A stretch of DNA of 32,675 bases from Streptomyces sudanensis (GCF_023614315.1 NZ_CP095474.1:3030818-3063492); one strand, 5' to 3'; shown: positions 16,704-27,007, counted from the first letter of the stretch. The notes: a model not told the origin generated them from the sequence alone. A program made the numbers and translations.

Positions 16704-17846
16704 TCAGCCGAGCCCGGACGCTTCGTCCAGCGCGTTCAGCACGTCCGCGACGAGGTCGTCGGAATCCTCGGCGCCGACCGAGAAGCGGATGAAGCCCGGT
16801 GCCACGGCGTCGCCGCCCCATCGGCCGCGCCGCTCGGCAGCCGACCGCACGCCACCGAAGCTGGTCGCCTCGTCCACCAGCCGCAGCGCTCCCAGGAACC
16901 GCTCCGCGTGCTGCTGGTCGGCTAGGACGAAGGACACCACCGAACCGAAGCGGCGCATCTGCCCGGCTGCCACCTCGTACGAGGGGTCGCCCGGAAGGCC
17001 CGGGTAGCGCAGGCCCGTCACGTCGTCGCGTGCCGCCAGCGCCTCGGCCAGGGCCAGCGCATTGGCGCACTGCCGGTCGACCCTCAACTGGAGAGTGGCG
17101 AGGGAGCGGTGGGCGAGCCATGCCTCCATCGGGCCCGGAATCGCCCCGACGATCTTCCTCCAGCGCCGTACGCCGGTGGCGAGGTCGGCGTCGCGGCAGG
17201 TGACATGGCCGAGCAGGAGGTCACCGTGTCCGGTCGTGCCCTTGGTGTCGCTGGCCACCGAGAAGTCCGCACCGAGCGACAGGGGGCGCTGCCCCAGGGG
17301 GGTGGCGAGGGTGTTGTCCACGGCGACCAGGGCGCCGGCGGCGTGGGCCGCCGTCACCATCCGCCTGATGTCGCACACGTCGAGACCGGGATTGGAGGGG
17401 GTTTCCAGCCAGAGCAGCTTCGCACCGTCCAGGACGGAAAGCTGCGCGTCACCACCCGTCGGCGCGGTGCGCACCTCGATTCCGTAGGACTCCAACTGTT
17501 CGCGCACCAGGGGCAGGGCCTGGTAGCCGTCCGCCGGAAGGACCACGGCGTCACCGGCTGAGAGCCGGGAGAACAGCACCGAGGAGATTGCGGCCATGCC
17601 GGAGGCGAAGACGACGGTCTCCACCGGGCCTCCCTCCGGTGCCTCCAGTTCGCCGATGGCACGCTCCAGCAGCGTCCACGTCGGGTTCTCGTCACGCCCG
17701 TACGTGTACGGACCGACGGGCTCGCCCGGTAGGTGGAAGTGGGCGGCGAAGACCGGTCCCGGCAGGGTCGGCTCGTGCTTGAGGGGCTCCGGCAGCCCGG
17801 CCCGCACGGCACGGGTCCCGTCCCCCCAGCCGGGCGCCGTTCCCAT
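16704..17846 (-). CDS. Cys/Met-metabolism PLP lyase (cystathionine gamma-lyase-like)
   Basis: The 380-aa fold-type I enzyme has the family signature around SDTKGTTGHGDLL, with K202 as the likely PLP lysine. Y49-G-R51 would bind the PLP phosphate of the partner subunit, and D177-N-T-L is the cofactor-aspartate block. Where the family usually has a YGGT-type sequence this protein has DGYQAL, so the substrate may differ from cystathionine. Possible reactions are cystathionine gamma-lyase, methionine gamma-lyase or a synthase. The start ATG overlaps the stop of the upstream membrane gene (TGATG at 17844-17848), which implies translational coupling. Confidence 0.85.
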   Translation of the reverse strand: MGTAPGWGDGTRAVRAGLPEPLKHEPTLPGPVFAAHFHLPGEPVGPYTYGRDENPTWTLLERAIGELEAPEGGPVETVVFASGMAAISSVLFSRLSAGDAVVLPADGYQALPLVREQLESYGIEVRTAPTGGDAQLSVLDGAKLLWLETPSNPGLDVCDIRRMVTAAHAAGALVAVDNTLATPLGQRPLSLGADFSVASDTKGTTGHGDLLLGHVTCRDADLATGVRRWRKIVGAIPGPMEAWLAHRSLATLQLRVDRQCANALALAEALAARDDVTGLRYPGLPGDPSYEVAAGQMRRFGSVVSFVLADQQHAERFLGALRLVDEATSFGGVRSAAERRGRWGGDAVAPGFIRFSVGAEDSDDLVADVLNALDEASGLG

Positions 17847-18226
17847 CAGTCGCGCCCGTCCGGGAGGACGACGTTCAGGGCCCACGACACGACCGAGATG
17901 ATCAGGCCGCCCAGGACGGCGGTCCAGAAGCCCTCCACGTGGAAGCCGAGGTCCATCCTCTCCGCGAGCCACGAGGTCAGCATCAGCATCAGCGCGTTCA
18001 CCACCAGGGTGAACAGGCCGAGTGTGAGGACGAACAGCGGCAGGGTGAGCAACTTCACGAGAGGCTTGACGAGGAAGTTGACCACACCGAAGACGAGGGC
18101 GACGAGGAGCAGCGTCAACGCCTTGCGGCCGGTGCCTTCCCCGGTGAGTGTGATGTCCTGCAGCAGCCAGATCGCCGCCGCCAGAGCGCCCGCGTTCGCG
18201 AGCGTCTTGACTACGAAATTCATCAT
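17846..18226 (-). CDS. Phage-holin-like (Phage_holin_4_2) membrane protein
   Basis: A 126-aa membrane protein beginning MMNFVVKTLANAGALAAAIWLL, with four hydrophobic segments and the NFLVKPLVKLLTLPL...VNALML motif of the holin 4_2/DUF360 family. The name is historical; these small proteins are widespread in non-phage genomes and have no established function. Start codons at 18226, 18223 and 18247 are all in frame, none with a strong ribosome-binding site. The stop overlaps the start of the following PLP lyase gene, so the two are translationally coupled. It is divergent from the cupin gene. Confidence 0.8.
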   Translation of the reverse strand: MMNFVVKTLANAGALAAAIWLLQDITLTGEGTGRKALTLLLVALVFGVVNFLVKPLVKLLTLPLFVLTLGLFTLVVNALMLMLTSWLAERMDLGFHVEGFWTAVLGGLIISVVSWALNVVLPDGRD

Positions 18227-18275
18227 GTGTCTGATCGTGGCAGACATGATCGGGCCGAGGTGGGGACGAACGGCG

Positions 18276-18593
18276 ATGAAGGCATTCCGACTGGACGAAC
18301 TCGAAGCAGAGCGCGTCGCCAACGACGGCGCATACCTCCAGTTCCTGCGCGAGCGGAACATGTCCGTGGGGTTGTACGCGCTTGACGCCGGCCAACCGGA
18401 CCCGCAGCAGCCGCACAAGGAGGACGAGGTCTACCTCGTCGTCAGCGGCCGCGGTTCGATCACGGTCGGGACGGAGACCACGCAGGTGGGGCGCGGCAGC
18501 GTCGTGTACGTCCCGGCGGGGGTACCGCACAGGTTCCACCACATCACCGAGGACCTGCGGGTCCTGGTGGTGTTCTCTCCGCCTGAGAGCTGA
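18276..18593 (+). CDS. Small cupin-domain protein
   Basis: A 105-aa single cupin. The first metal-binding motif is visible as HKEDEVYLVVSGRGSI, with the second as GSVVYVPAGVPHRFHHI, so the His and Glu ligands are present. Proteins this small are usually metal-dependent dioxygenase-like or sugar/acid-binding enzymes; the substrate is unknown. GAGGTGGGG precedes ATG 18276. It diverges from the holin-like gene and shares the strand with the DUF5326-type gene downstream. Confidence 0.85.
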   Translation: MKAFRLDELEAERVANDGAYLQFLRERNMSVGLYALDAGQPDPQQPHKEDEVYLVVSGRGSITVGTETTQVGRGSVVYVPAGVPHRFHHITEDLRVLVVFSPPES

Positions 18594-18752
18594 CGTCCAC
18601 TTCATCGGGGAGCCGGCCCCGGCCGGGAGGTCCTGCTTCTCCCTAGGGGGAGACTCAGGGAAGTCCGAGGGGCGTGGAGTCCCACAGGAGGCCTCCACGT
18701 CCCTAGCATCGAAGACGCACACCGTTGCGACGCAGAGAGACGAGGCGGGACC

Positions 18753-18974
18753 ATGGCGGTAAGGGGACTTCTCACAAGGCTGCCGTGGTGGGTGAAGTGG
18801 GTGGCGGCACCCGTGATCGCCGTCGCCGTCTTCGGCAGCGTGATCGCGACCGTCGCCTACTTCGTGGTGAGCCTGCTGTTCAAAGCGCTGGCCTTGGTGG
18901 CCCTCGTCGGCGGACTGGTCTACATCGTACGAAAGTTCAGGAAAACGACGCCTTCCTCGCGGGACGGCTGGTGA
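18753..18974 (+). CDS. Small two-TM protein, DUF5326-like
   Basis: A 73-aa protein, MAVRGLLTRLPWWVKWVAAPVIAVAVFG..., with two membrane segments (about residues 15-35 and 38-58) and a basic C-terminus. It resembles DUF5326, a family seen in Streptomyces close to cupin and ssgR-type genes; function unknown. The 159-bp gap before it has a hairpin, CGTGGAG (18673-18679) with CTCCACG (18693-18699), and TAGCAT at 18704 as a possible -10 element. Confidence 0.72.
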   Translation: MAVRGLLTRLPWWVKWVAAPVIAVAVFGSVIATVAYFVVSLLFKALALVALVGGLVYIVRKFRKTTPSSRDGW

Positions 18975-19217
18975 CGGGAAGCGGGCGTTAGCCCGGCCGA
19001 GGGAATGGCGCCGGTGAAGCCCATCCCCGAACGGAGTCTGCCATTAGAGTGGCGGAGATTCCGCGGCTCTTGAATTCAAGGGCTGACTGAACGCCTTACC
19101 AGCGGTTTGTACGACTGTTGCGACTGTATGCGCGTGGTATGCAGGACATGCGGGCGCGCACGGCGGTTTCAGCGGCAATCGCTCGTGGGCGACATGCCCT
19201 GGGGGTGACCTTCGGTC

Positions 19218-19760
19218 ATGGCTTCTCCTTCCACCGCCCCAACCCTGATCGGCTCGGTGCAGCGGGCGCTCAGACTCCTGGAGGCCGTCGGGTCTCATGA
19301 GGGTGGGGCCCCGGCCAAGCAACTCGCACGCGAGACCGGGTTGCCGCTGGCCACTGCCTACCACCTGTTGCGCACTCTTACGCACGAGGGCTATCTCACG
19401 CGAGAGAAAGGGCTGTTCACCCTGGGCGAGGCCGCCCGGAGGCTGGCTGGGGCGGAAGCCCTGCAGAATCGTCGCGGCAAGATCGAGGGTTCCATGGCGC
19501 ACTGGTGGGACACGATCGGTGTCCCTGTCTGCTTCGCCGTCTACCGGGATGGTGAATTCGAACTCGTGGCAGTGTCCGACCGTCCCGCCACAACGGATGT
19601 GCCCGCTCTCCGGGAATGGGACGGCCGCCCGGAAACGAGTCGTTCCGGAGATATTTCCGTACCTTTGATGTGGGATGAAAGCACGCTTCTCGGATTGGAG
19701 CGACTGCGCGACGAGATCGGGCAGTCCCTGCGATCGGCCATCATCTCTATCAGTATCTGA
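19218..19760 (+). CDS. ssgR: IclR-family regulator SsgR, effector domain largely missing
   Basis: The protein is 180 aa; IclR regulators are usually 240-280. The N-terminal winged HTH (about residues 10-75, IGSVQRALRLLEAVGSHEGG...LPLATAYHLLRTLTHEGYLTRE) is complete and typical of SsgR. The beginning of the effector domain is present (GVPVCFAVYRDGEFELVAVS) as is the final helix (RDEIGQSLRSAIISISI), but about 60-80 residues between them are missing. No other frame restores them. The gene directly precedes ssgA, the SsgR target in S. coelicolor, so the assignment rests on sequence and context. The remaining protein may bind DNA without sensing a ligand, or may be non-functional. ATG 19218 starts the usual MASPSTAPTLIGSVQRAL sequence. 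Confidence 0.7.
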   Translation: MASPSTAPTLIGSVQRALRLLEAVGSHEGGAPAKQLARETGLPLATAYHLLRTLTHEGYLTREKGLFTLGEAARRLAGAEALQNRRGKIEGSMAHWWDTIGVPVCFAVYRDGEFELVAVSDRPATTDVPALREWDGRPETSRSGDISVPLMWDESTLLGLERLRDEIGQSLRSAIISISI

Positions 19761-19811
19761 AAAATCACTCCTTGTGGTCTGATACTCCTTGCAGGAGCAT
19801 TACGTCAAGAG

Positions 19812-19837
19812 GGCCAGGATCAATCCTGGCCAGTTTT
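19812..19837 (+). terminator. Hairpin between ssgR and ssgA, terminator-like
   Basis: GGCCAGGAT (19812-19820), loop CA, then ATCCTGGCC (19823-19831), a perfect 9-bp stem followed by AGTTTTG. It lies 51 bp after the ssgR stop and about 60 bp before ssgA. It would separate or attenuate read-through from ssgR into ssgA. Confidence 0.7.
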
Positions 19838-19894
19838 GTCATGGCTACTGTTTTCAGAACTGCATCGAGACATTCATCTACAGCGGGGTACGTG

Positions 19895-20329
19895 ATGCGC
19901 GAGTCGGTTCAGGCCGAGGTCCTGATGAGCTTCATCGTCTCGGAGGAGCTCTCCTTCAGGATCCCGGTCGAACTCGGGTATGAGACCAGGGACCCCTTCG
20001 CGGTCCGGATGACGTTCCACCTGCCCGGCGACGCACCGGTGACCTGGACCTTCGGGCGTGAACTGCTCGTCGACGGGATCAACGACGCCACCGGTGACGG
20101 GGATGTACGGATCGAGCCGTCCGAGACCGAGGAGCTCTCCGACGTCCACATCCGACTGCGCGTCGGCGCTGACCAGGCCCTGTTCCGGGCCAGTGCGCCG
20201 CCTCTCGTCGCCTTCCTCGACCGCACCGACAAACTGGTGCCCCTGGGGCAGGAGTGCTCGCTCGGTGACTTCGACGAGGGCCTGGACGAGGTGCTCGGCC
20301 GCATCCTCGCCGACGAGAACGCCGGCTGA
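19895..20329 (+). CDS. ssgA: SsgA, sporulation-specific cell division activator
   Basis: The product (144 aa) is a SALP-family protein. It contains SEELSFRIPVELGYETRDPFAVRMTFHLP...VTWTFGRELLVDGI, PLVAFLDRTDKLVPLGQE and the terminal ILADENAG, which match SsgA closely. SsgA, with SsgB, positions FtsZ at sporulation septa in aerial hyphae and affects germination sites. ATG 19895 gives MRESVQAEVLMSF, which lines up with the start of SsgB. ATG 19925 (134 aa, with GAGG nearby) is an alternative. It follows the shortened ssgR across a hairpin, so its normal activation by SsgR may be altered in this strain. Confidence 0.93.
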   Translation: MRESVQAEVLMSFIVSEELSFRIPVELGYETRDPFAVRMTFHLPGDAPVTWTFGRELLVDGINDATGDGDVRIEPSETEELSDVHIRLRVGADQALFRASAPPLVAFLDRTDKLVPLGQECSLGDFDEGLDEVLGRILADENAG

Positions 20330-20408
20330 GGAGCCGACGGCACCACGAAGTGACCGGGCCCGCCCCGAGGGCCGGCCCGGTCGAGCGGCCCTCGCCGCCG
20401 GCCACCGG

Positions 20409-21749
20409 TTACTTCTTGCGGCGCCGCCCCCGGCCCGTACGTACCGGGGACGATGCCCCGGACGGCCGGTCGGCCGAGACCACCAGGGCCGCCAGACCTG
20501 TCGTCACGGGCACCGATGCCACCAGGCCGATCGAACCGACCAGCGTGCGGACGATCTCCTGGGCGACCAGCTCGCTGTTGGCCACTGTTCCCACACTGCT
20601 CTGAGCGATCGAGAACAGCAGGAGCAGGGGAAGCGCCGCGCCCGCATACGCCAGCACCAGGGTGTTCACCACCGAGGCGATGTGGTCCCGTCCGATCCGG
20701 ATGCCCGCCCGGTACAGTGCGCGCGGCCCCATCGCAGGATCCGCTCGGTGCAGCTCCCACACCGCCGACGTCTGAGTGACCGTCACGTCGTCGAGCACGC
20801 CGAGCGAACCGATGATGACGCCGGCGAGCAGCAGACCGGACATGTCGATGTTCGGGTACAGCCCGTGGATCAGGCCCGTGTAGTCGTCCGTGTTGCCGGT
20901 GAGCCGGGCCCAGCCGATGAACAGCGAGCCGAGCAGGCCGATGATCAGCAGCGAGATCAGTGTGCCGAGCACCGCGACCGAGGTGCGGGCGCTCAACCCA
21001 TGACTCAGGTACAGCGCGATGAGCATGATCGCGCTCGAACCGACCACGGCGACGACCAGCGGGTTCGACCCCTGGAGGATCGCCGGCAGGACGAAGAAGG
21101 TCAGAAAGACGAAGCTGGTCCCGAGGGCGATCAGCGCCATGACACCACGCAGCCGGCCCACCGCCACCACCGCCAGAGCGAAGACCGCCGACAGCAGGAG
21201 CAACGGGAACTTCCGGTCGACGTCCGTCACCGAGTACTGGAGGTCCTCCGGGGCATCCGGTGCGTACGCCACGACCACGCCCTGGCCCTGCTCCAACTGC
21301 CTTGGCGCATCGGGCTGGACGATCTCGACGAACTGCCGCCCCTTGTCCTGGCCGCTGGTCACCTCGATGGTCGCGCGCTTGCACTGCCCCTGTTGGGCGT
21401 TGATCGCTTCCCGGCCCTGCGGTGTGCTGGTGTCACCGGTCGGTGGTACCTGGGCGGCGTTCACGTCCTTACAGTCGATCCGCTCGACGCGGACCACCTC
21501 ACCCGTCTCGGTCTGCCGGTCGAACCCGACGCCGGTGCGTTCGTGCGCCGGGGCGCCGCCCGGCCACAGCACCGCGAGGCCGACGAGTACCGCCGTGGCG
21601 AAGGGGATCAGCACTGCGGCGATGACCTTGCGCAGATGCTTGGAGACGGGTTCGGCCGGTCCGTGGGCGTGCGCGTGGACATGAGCGAGCGCTTCGGGAT
21701 CCGGATGGTGTCCCGACCCGTTTTCCGGGTGCTGATGCGAGGAAGTCAC
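20409..21749 (-). CDS. YibE/F-family membrane protein with His-rich N-terminus
   Basis: The 446-aa protein has one N-terminal membrane segment (about residues 42-62), a soluble outside domain with two cysteines (about 65-175), then about seven membrane helices ending in a Lys/Arg tail. The LSHGLSARTSVAVLGTL...NIDMSGLLLAGVIIGSLGVLDDVTVTQ block is the YibE/F (PF07907) signature. Function is unknown in all species. Eight histidines occur within the first 29 residues (HQHPENGSGHH...HVHAHAHG), a potential metal-binding stretch. The start is GTG 21749 with a weak ribosome-binding site. It diverges from thiC. Confidence 0.85.
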   Translation of the reverse strand: MTSSHQHPENGSGHHPDPEALAHVHAHAHGPAEPVSKHLRKVIAAVLIPFATAVLVGLAVLWPGGAPAHERTGVGFDRQTETGEVVRVERIDCKDVNAAQVPPTGDTSTPQGREAINAQQGQCKRATIEVTSGQDKGRQFVEIVQPDAPRQLEQGQGVVVAYAPDAPEDLQYSVTDVDRKFPLLLLSAVFALAVVAVGRLRGVMALIALGTSFVFLTFFVLPAILQGSNPLVVAVVGSSAIMLIALYLSHGLSARTSVAVLGTLISLLIIGLLGSLFIGWARLTGNTDDYTGLIHGLYPNIDMSGLLLAGVIIGSLGVLDDVTVTQTSAVWELHRADPAMGPRALYRAGIRIGRDHIASVVNTLVLAYAGAALPLLLLFSIAQSSVGTVANSELVAQEIVRTLVGSIGLVASVPVTTGLAALVVSADRPSGASSPVRTGRGRRRKK

Positions 21750-21825
21750 CGACCGATCATCGCAAGAACGGCAGGGGCCCTCTGTTCAGCGTGGCCGGAA
21801 TGGCGCTAGCGTGGTGACACCTTTG

Positions 21826-23747
<1,922 letters not shown>

Positions 23748-24109
23748 TCCGGGCGGCCCTCCGTCCTGTTCGACGGCCGGTCCGGCCCGCGATCCGCGGG
23801 CCGGACCGGCCGCTTCGTTCCGAGCGTGACCCGGGGAGGAACGCCACGCGGCCCGGCAGGGCGCGGGAGCGTGGCCCCGCCGGGGCCCGGCGGGGCTCGG
23901 GAAACCGGCGCTCGACGGCCGTCGCCGGGGATTCCGCGGGACGTGATGCCGGGCCGGGGGGCGTTCTCGGACCGGGGCGCTGCCGCCCTCGCGGCACGTC
24001 CCCCCGCGCCGGCGACGCCGTCCCCGGAGGAGCGGTGGTGGGGGACGTTCCGGGCTTCCGGCGCACCGAGGGCCGACGGAGGCTCGGGAACCCCTCGCCG
24101 CCGCCGGGC
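23748..24109. other. Intergenic stretch between thiC and phosphoesterase gene
   Basis: A 362-bp gap between convergent genes. Only the thiC terminator at its left end is recognised. The open frame at 23826-24116 has composition but no features of a real gene, so I leave it out. Confidence 0.6.
23775..23820 (+). terminator. Rho-independent terminator of thiC
   Basis: A perfect 17-bp stem: GGCCGGTCCGGCCCGCG (23775-23791), loop ATC, and CGCGGGCCGGACCGGCC (23795-23811), followed by GCTTCGTTCC. It begins 28 bp after the thiC stop. Confidence 0.85.
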
Positions 24110-25222
24110 TCAGTGAGGCAGCGGCAGTTGCTGGACGAGCAGTTTTCCGGCCATGGTCACGCCACCGTCCATGGCGATGGCGAGGCCGTCCGCGTACACG
24201 TGCGGACCCCTGACCACGGGGCCCGTGCTCTCACCGTCCGCGTCCTCGGTCCCGACCTCGCCGAGCAGGTACGGGATGGGGCTGTGGCCGTGGACGATGC
24301 GCTCCCCGCCGTACGTCGCGAGCAGCTCGCGCACGGCGTTGGCGCCGCCCTCGTCGCGGAACGCGAACCGCTTGGTGAACTTGCGGAAGAGGTCCCAGCA
24401 CTCGTCGGCGTCGTTGCGGGTGAGGATCTCGTGGACGGTGTCGTTCACGTCCTCGATGGTCTCGCCGTACTCCAGGTACGCCGTGGTGTCGGAGTGCAGC
24501 AGCAGATGGCCGTCCTGCTCGACGATCGCGTCGAGGCGGGACATCCACTGGACGTGGACGTCCTGGAGGCGGTCCATGTCGCTCTTCTGGCCGCCGTTGA
24601 GCAGCCAGGCGGCCTGGAAGGTGGCGGTCCCGGCCCCGGAGTCCACCGGTGTGTCGCCGAACCGCTTCGCGCCGAGCAGCAGCAGCTCGTGGTTGCCCAT
24701 CAGGGCCTTGCAGTAGCCGCCAGCGGCCGCCGCCTCCGCGGACAGCCGCATCACGAGGTCGATGACGCCGATGCCGTCCGGACCGCGGTCCGTGAAGTCG
24801 CCGAGGAACCACAGGCGGGCGTTGCCGGCCGTCCAGTGGCCGTCTTCGTCGACGAGACCCTGTTCGCGCAGGGAGACGAGGAGTTCGTCGAGGTAGCCGT
24901 GGACGTCGCCCACGACGTACAGCGGGCCCGGACCGGCACCCTGGCCGACGAGCGGACCGGCCACCGGCTCGGGCGGCGTGGTGACGGAGACCTGGAGCGT
25001 GTCCCCCCGGTTGATGACGGGCAGGTCGCGTTCGGTCGGCGTGTAGCCGTCCGGGTGTCCGCCGTCGTCGGGAAGGGCGTTGCCCGGGTGCGGCGGCTGC
25101 GTCGCCTGGGGCGGCTGGTGTTCGGAGTGACCCTGCACGGGCACCTGGGCGTACGGCGGCACGCGGAAGTCGCGCAACGTCGCCGTCCGCACCACGGGTC
25201 CCTGACCGGCCCCCTGAGTCAT
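24110..25222 (-). CDS. Metallophosphoesterase with disordered N-terminus
   Basis: A 370-aa protein. Residues 1-100 are Pro/Gln/Gly-rich and probably disordered. A calcineurin-like phosphoesterase domain follows, with G105-D-V-H-G109, G141-D-F-T-D-R-G147, G176-N-H-E179 and HGHSP near the end, so all metal-binding motifs are present. It resembles Ser/Thr protein phosphatase-like enzymes; the substrate may be phosphoprotein or a small phosphate compound. ATG 25222 has GGAGGGG five bases upstream. A candidate promoter on the minus strand has TATGAT at 25305-25300 and GTCACA at 25329-25324 with an 18-base spacer. Confidence 0.88.
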   Translation of the reverse strand: MTQGAGQGPVVRTATLRDFRVPPYAQVPVQGHSEHQPPQATQPPHPGNALPDDGGHPDGYTPTERDLPVINRGDTLQVSVTTPPEPVAGPLVGQGAGPGPLYVVGDVHGYLDELLVSLREQGLVDEDGHWTAGNARLWFLGDFTDRGPDGIGVIDLVMRLSAEAAAAGGYCKALMGNHELLLLGAKRFGDTPVDSGAGTATFQAAWLLNGGQKSDMDRLQDVHVQWMSRLDAIVEQDGHLLLHSDTTAYLEYGETIEDVNDTVHEILTRNDADECWDLFRKFTKRFAFRDEGGANAVRELLATYGGERIVHGHSPIPYLLGEVGTEDADGESTGPVVRGPHVYADGLAIAMDGGVTMAGKLLVQQLPLPH

Positions 25223-25299
25223 CGACCCCTCCACCACCGTCGCGACGCCCTCACATCACGGCCCGGCCTGGTCGGAGCGGTCCGCGATGTCGTGCGCCC

Positions 25300-25329
25300 A
25301 TCATAGGAATGAGGCTTGTGCTGTGTGAC
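25300..25329 (-). promoter_or_regulatory. Candidate promoter of the metallophosphoesterase gene
   Basis: On the minus strand TATGAT (25305-25300) is preceded, with an 18-base spacer, by GTCACA (25329-25324). The predicted start is about 70 bases before ATG 25222. Confidence 0.4.
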
Positions 25330-25492
25330 GCACCAGGGGTGATGAATCGAGGAGCACATCCGACTCATAGGGTGTTTTGTGTCGATTGTCGAAGTTCGAT
25401 TCGGGCGGGGCCGGGACTTCCGCCCGGCGCCCGCCGACCCTTCCAGGGCCCCGGACTTCTGCCCGTTCCGTTCGAGAACGACCGGAGGCGCC

Positions 25493-26608
25493 CTACTCCT
25501 GGCGCGGTCGGCGCGGCGGGTTCACCGTCGTCCGCGGCGGCCTGCGCTGCGACGACATCCGGACGATCAGCTCCGTCGGTATGACGTGGCCGATCGGCCG
25601 GTCGTGCTCGACGCCCTCGATCGCGTCGATGAGCAGTTGGACGACGGCGGTGCCGATGTGGCGGGGCTTGAGCGACAGGGTGGTGACCGGCGGTTCGGTC
25701 GCGGCGTACACGGTCGACTCGCTGCAGCAGACGAGCAGCAGGTCGTCGGGGACGCGCAGCCCGTGGCGCCGTGCCGCGGCGAGCAGGTCGGTGCCGTTCG
25801 GGTCGAACAGCCCGTAGACGGCGTCGGGGCGGTCGGGGCGGGCCAGCAACCGGTTCGCGGCGACGGCGCCGGCACCCGGGTCGTGCGCCGGGTACGCCTC
25901 GTACACGGGCTCCTGGCCGACACGCTCGCACCAGTTGAGGTACGCGGTGGTGGACAGCCGCGTGTACGTGTCGGTGGTGGTGCCGGTGAGCAGGCCGACG
26001 CGGCGGGCGCCGGCCTCGGCGAGGTGGTCGAGGAGGCCGAGGACGGCGGCCTCGTGGTCGTTGTCGACCCAGGCGGTCACCGGGAGCGAGTCGGCGGGCC
26101 GGCCGTCCGAGACGACGGGCAGACCCTGCCGGACGAGTTCGGCGACGACGGGGTCGTGGTCGGACGGGGCGACGACGACCGTGCCGTCGAGGGCCACGTT
26201 CGACCAGACGTCGGCCGGGCTGCGGCGCGAGGTAGCGGGCAGGATGACGAGGGCGTAGCCACGGGCGAGCGCGGCGGAGGTGGCCGCCCTGACCATCTCG
26301 GCGAAGTAGGCGAACTCGGTGAAGGTGAAAGGTTCATCCCCGTAGGTCGTCACCGTCAGGCCGATGAGGCCCGACTTGCCGGTACGGAGGGTGCGGGCGG
26401 CCGCGGAAGGGCGGTAGCCCAGCCGGTCAGCCACCTCGCGGACGTGGCGGCGGGTGGTGTCCGGGAGCCGGCCCTTGCCGTTGAGCGCGTCGGAGACGGT
26501 CGTGATGGAGACGCCGGCCGCGGCGGCCACGTCCCGGATGCCCGCGCGCCCCTGCCGGTTCCCCCGGGACTGTGCCCGGCTCACCTGGTGCTTCCCTGCT
26601 GCTGTCAT
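25493..26608 (-). CDS. LacI-family transcriptional regulator
   Basis: A 371-aa repressor. The HTH lies at about residues 24-47 (IRDVAAAAGVSITTVSDALNGKGRL), followed by the hinge helix RRHVREVADRLGYRPSAAARTL. A periplasmic-binding-protein-like sugar domain covers about residues 80-350. A C-terminal Arg/Pro tail ends the protein. Ligand unknown; no sugar-use operon is adjacent, so it may act elsewhere. ATG 26608 has no ribosome-binding site. A TACTAT -10 element on the minus strand (26623-26618) would place the transcript start about three bases from the ATG, which would make the mRNA leaderless. Confidence 0.92.
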   Translation of the reverse strand: MTAAGKHQVSRAQSRGNRQGRAGIRDVAAAAGVSITTVSDALNGKGRLPDTTRRHVREVADRLGYRPSAAARTLRTGKSGLIGLTVTTYGDEPFTFTEFAYFAEMVRAATSAALARGYALVILPATSRRSPADVWSNVALDGTVVVAPSDHDPVVAELVRQGLPVVSDGRPADSLPVTAWVDNDHEAAVLGLLDHLAEAGARRVGLLTGTTTDTYTRLSTTAYLNWCERVGQEPVYEAYPAHDPGAGAVAANRLLARPDRPDAVYGLFDPNGTDLLAAARRHGLRVPDDLLLVCCSESTVYAATEPPVTTLSLKPRHIGTAVVQLLIDAIEGVEHDRPIGHVIPTELIVRMSSQRRPPRTTVNPPRRPRQE

Positions 26609-27007
26609 GGCGTGCCGATAGTAGGCGGACGGCGACGGAGTGCGACGACCCTGCTGCTCGGTATTGGCAGGCACGTTTCTGCAAGGTCCAGATCCTCCAA
26701 AAGCATTGAAATACAAGGGGGTTGGCGGGTTTTTCGGCGACCGGGTAGTCGTCCGCGCCCGTGAGCCGGGCCCCCGGACGTGAAGGGGGAGGGTTTCCAA
26801 CTCACCTCTACGAGGGACGCGCGCCACGGCGCGGACCACCCGCTCACACCAATACGGCACGCGCCCCCTCGGTGGCGGTGGGCGGCGGAGCGCGATCACA
26901 GCTCCGGTTCGTCCCGCACACCAGTCGCGCTCGGCCGTTCGCAGGCGGGTGGAATCCTCATAAGGTGTGCAGTATCCATGGTGCACACACGGTCGAGGAG
27001 GACCACA
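26609..27007. promoter_or_regulatory. Divergent region between LacI and hisC
   Basis: A 399-bp gap with three candidate elements. A LacI-type half-symmetric operator, GCAGGCACGTTTCTGC, is at 26667-26682, about 60 bp upstream of the LacI gene and centred on CG as expected. The hisC promoter is TTCGCA (26938-26943), a 17-base spacer, then TAAGGT (26961-26966). A dyad, GTGTGCA (26965-26971) and TGCACAC (26982-26988), overlaps the predicted start of transcription of hisC. No small gene or RNA is recognised in the gap. Confidence 0.4.

Noticed and set aside
17846-18226. Prophage remnant because of the holin-like protein
   Set aside because: Holin-4_2 proteins are common in non-phage genomes and no other phage gene is present.
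19069-19080. Palindrome CTTGAATTCAAG upstream of ssgR
   Set aside because: Short, alone, and no known regulator matches; may be chance.
23826-24116. Open frame of 96 codons after thiC
   Set aside because: Gly/Pro/Arg-rich composition, no ribosome-binding site, no family match.
25370-25420. tRNA remnant or attachment site because of a T-loop-like GTTCGATTC
   Set aside because: No matching acceptor or anticodon stem could be formed around it.
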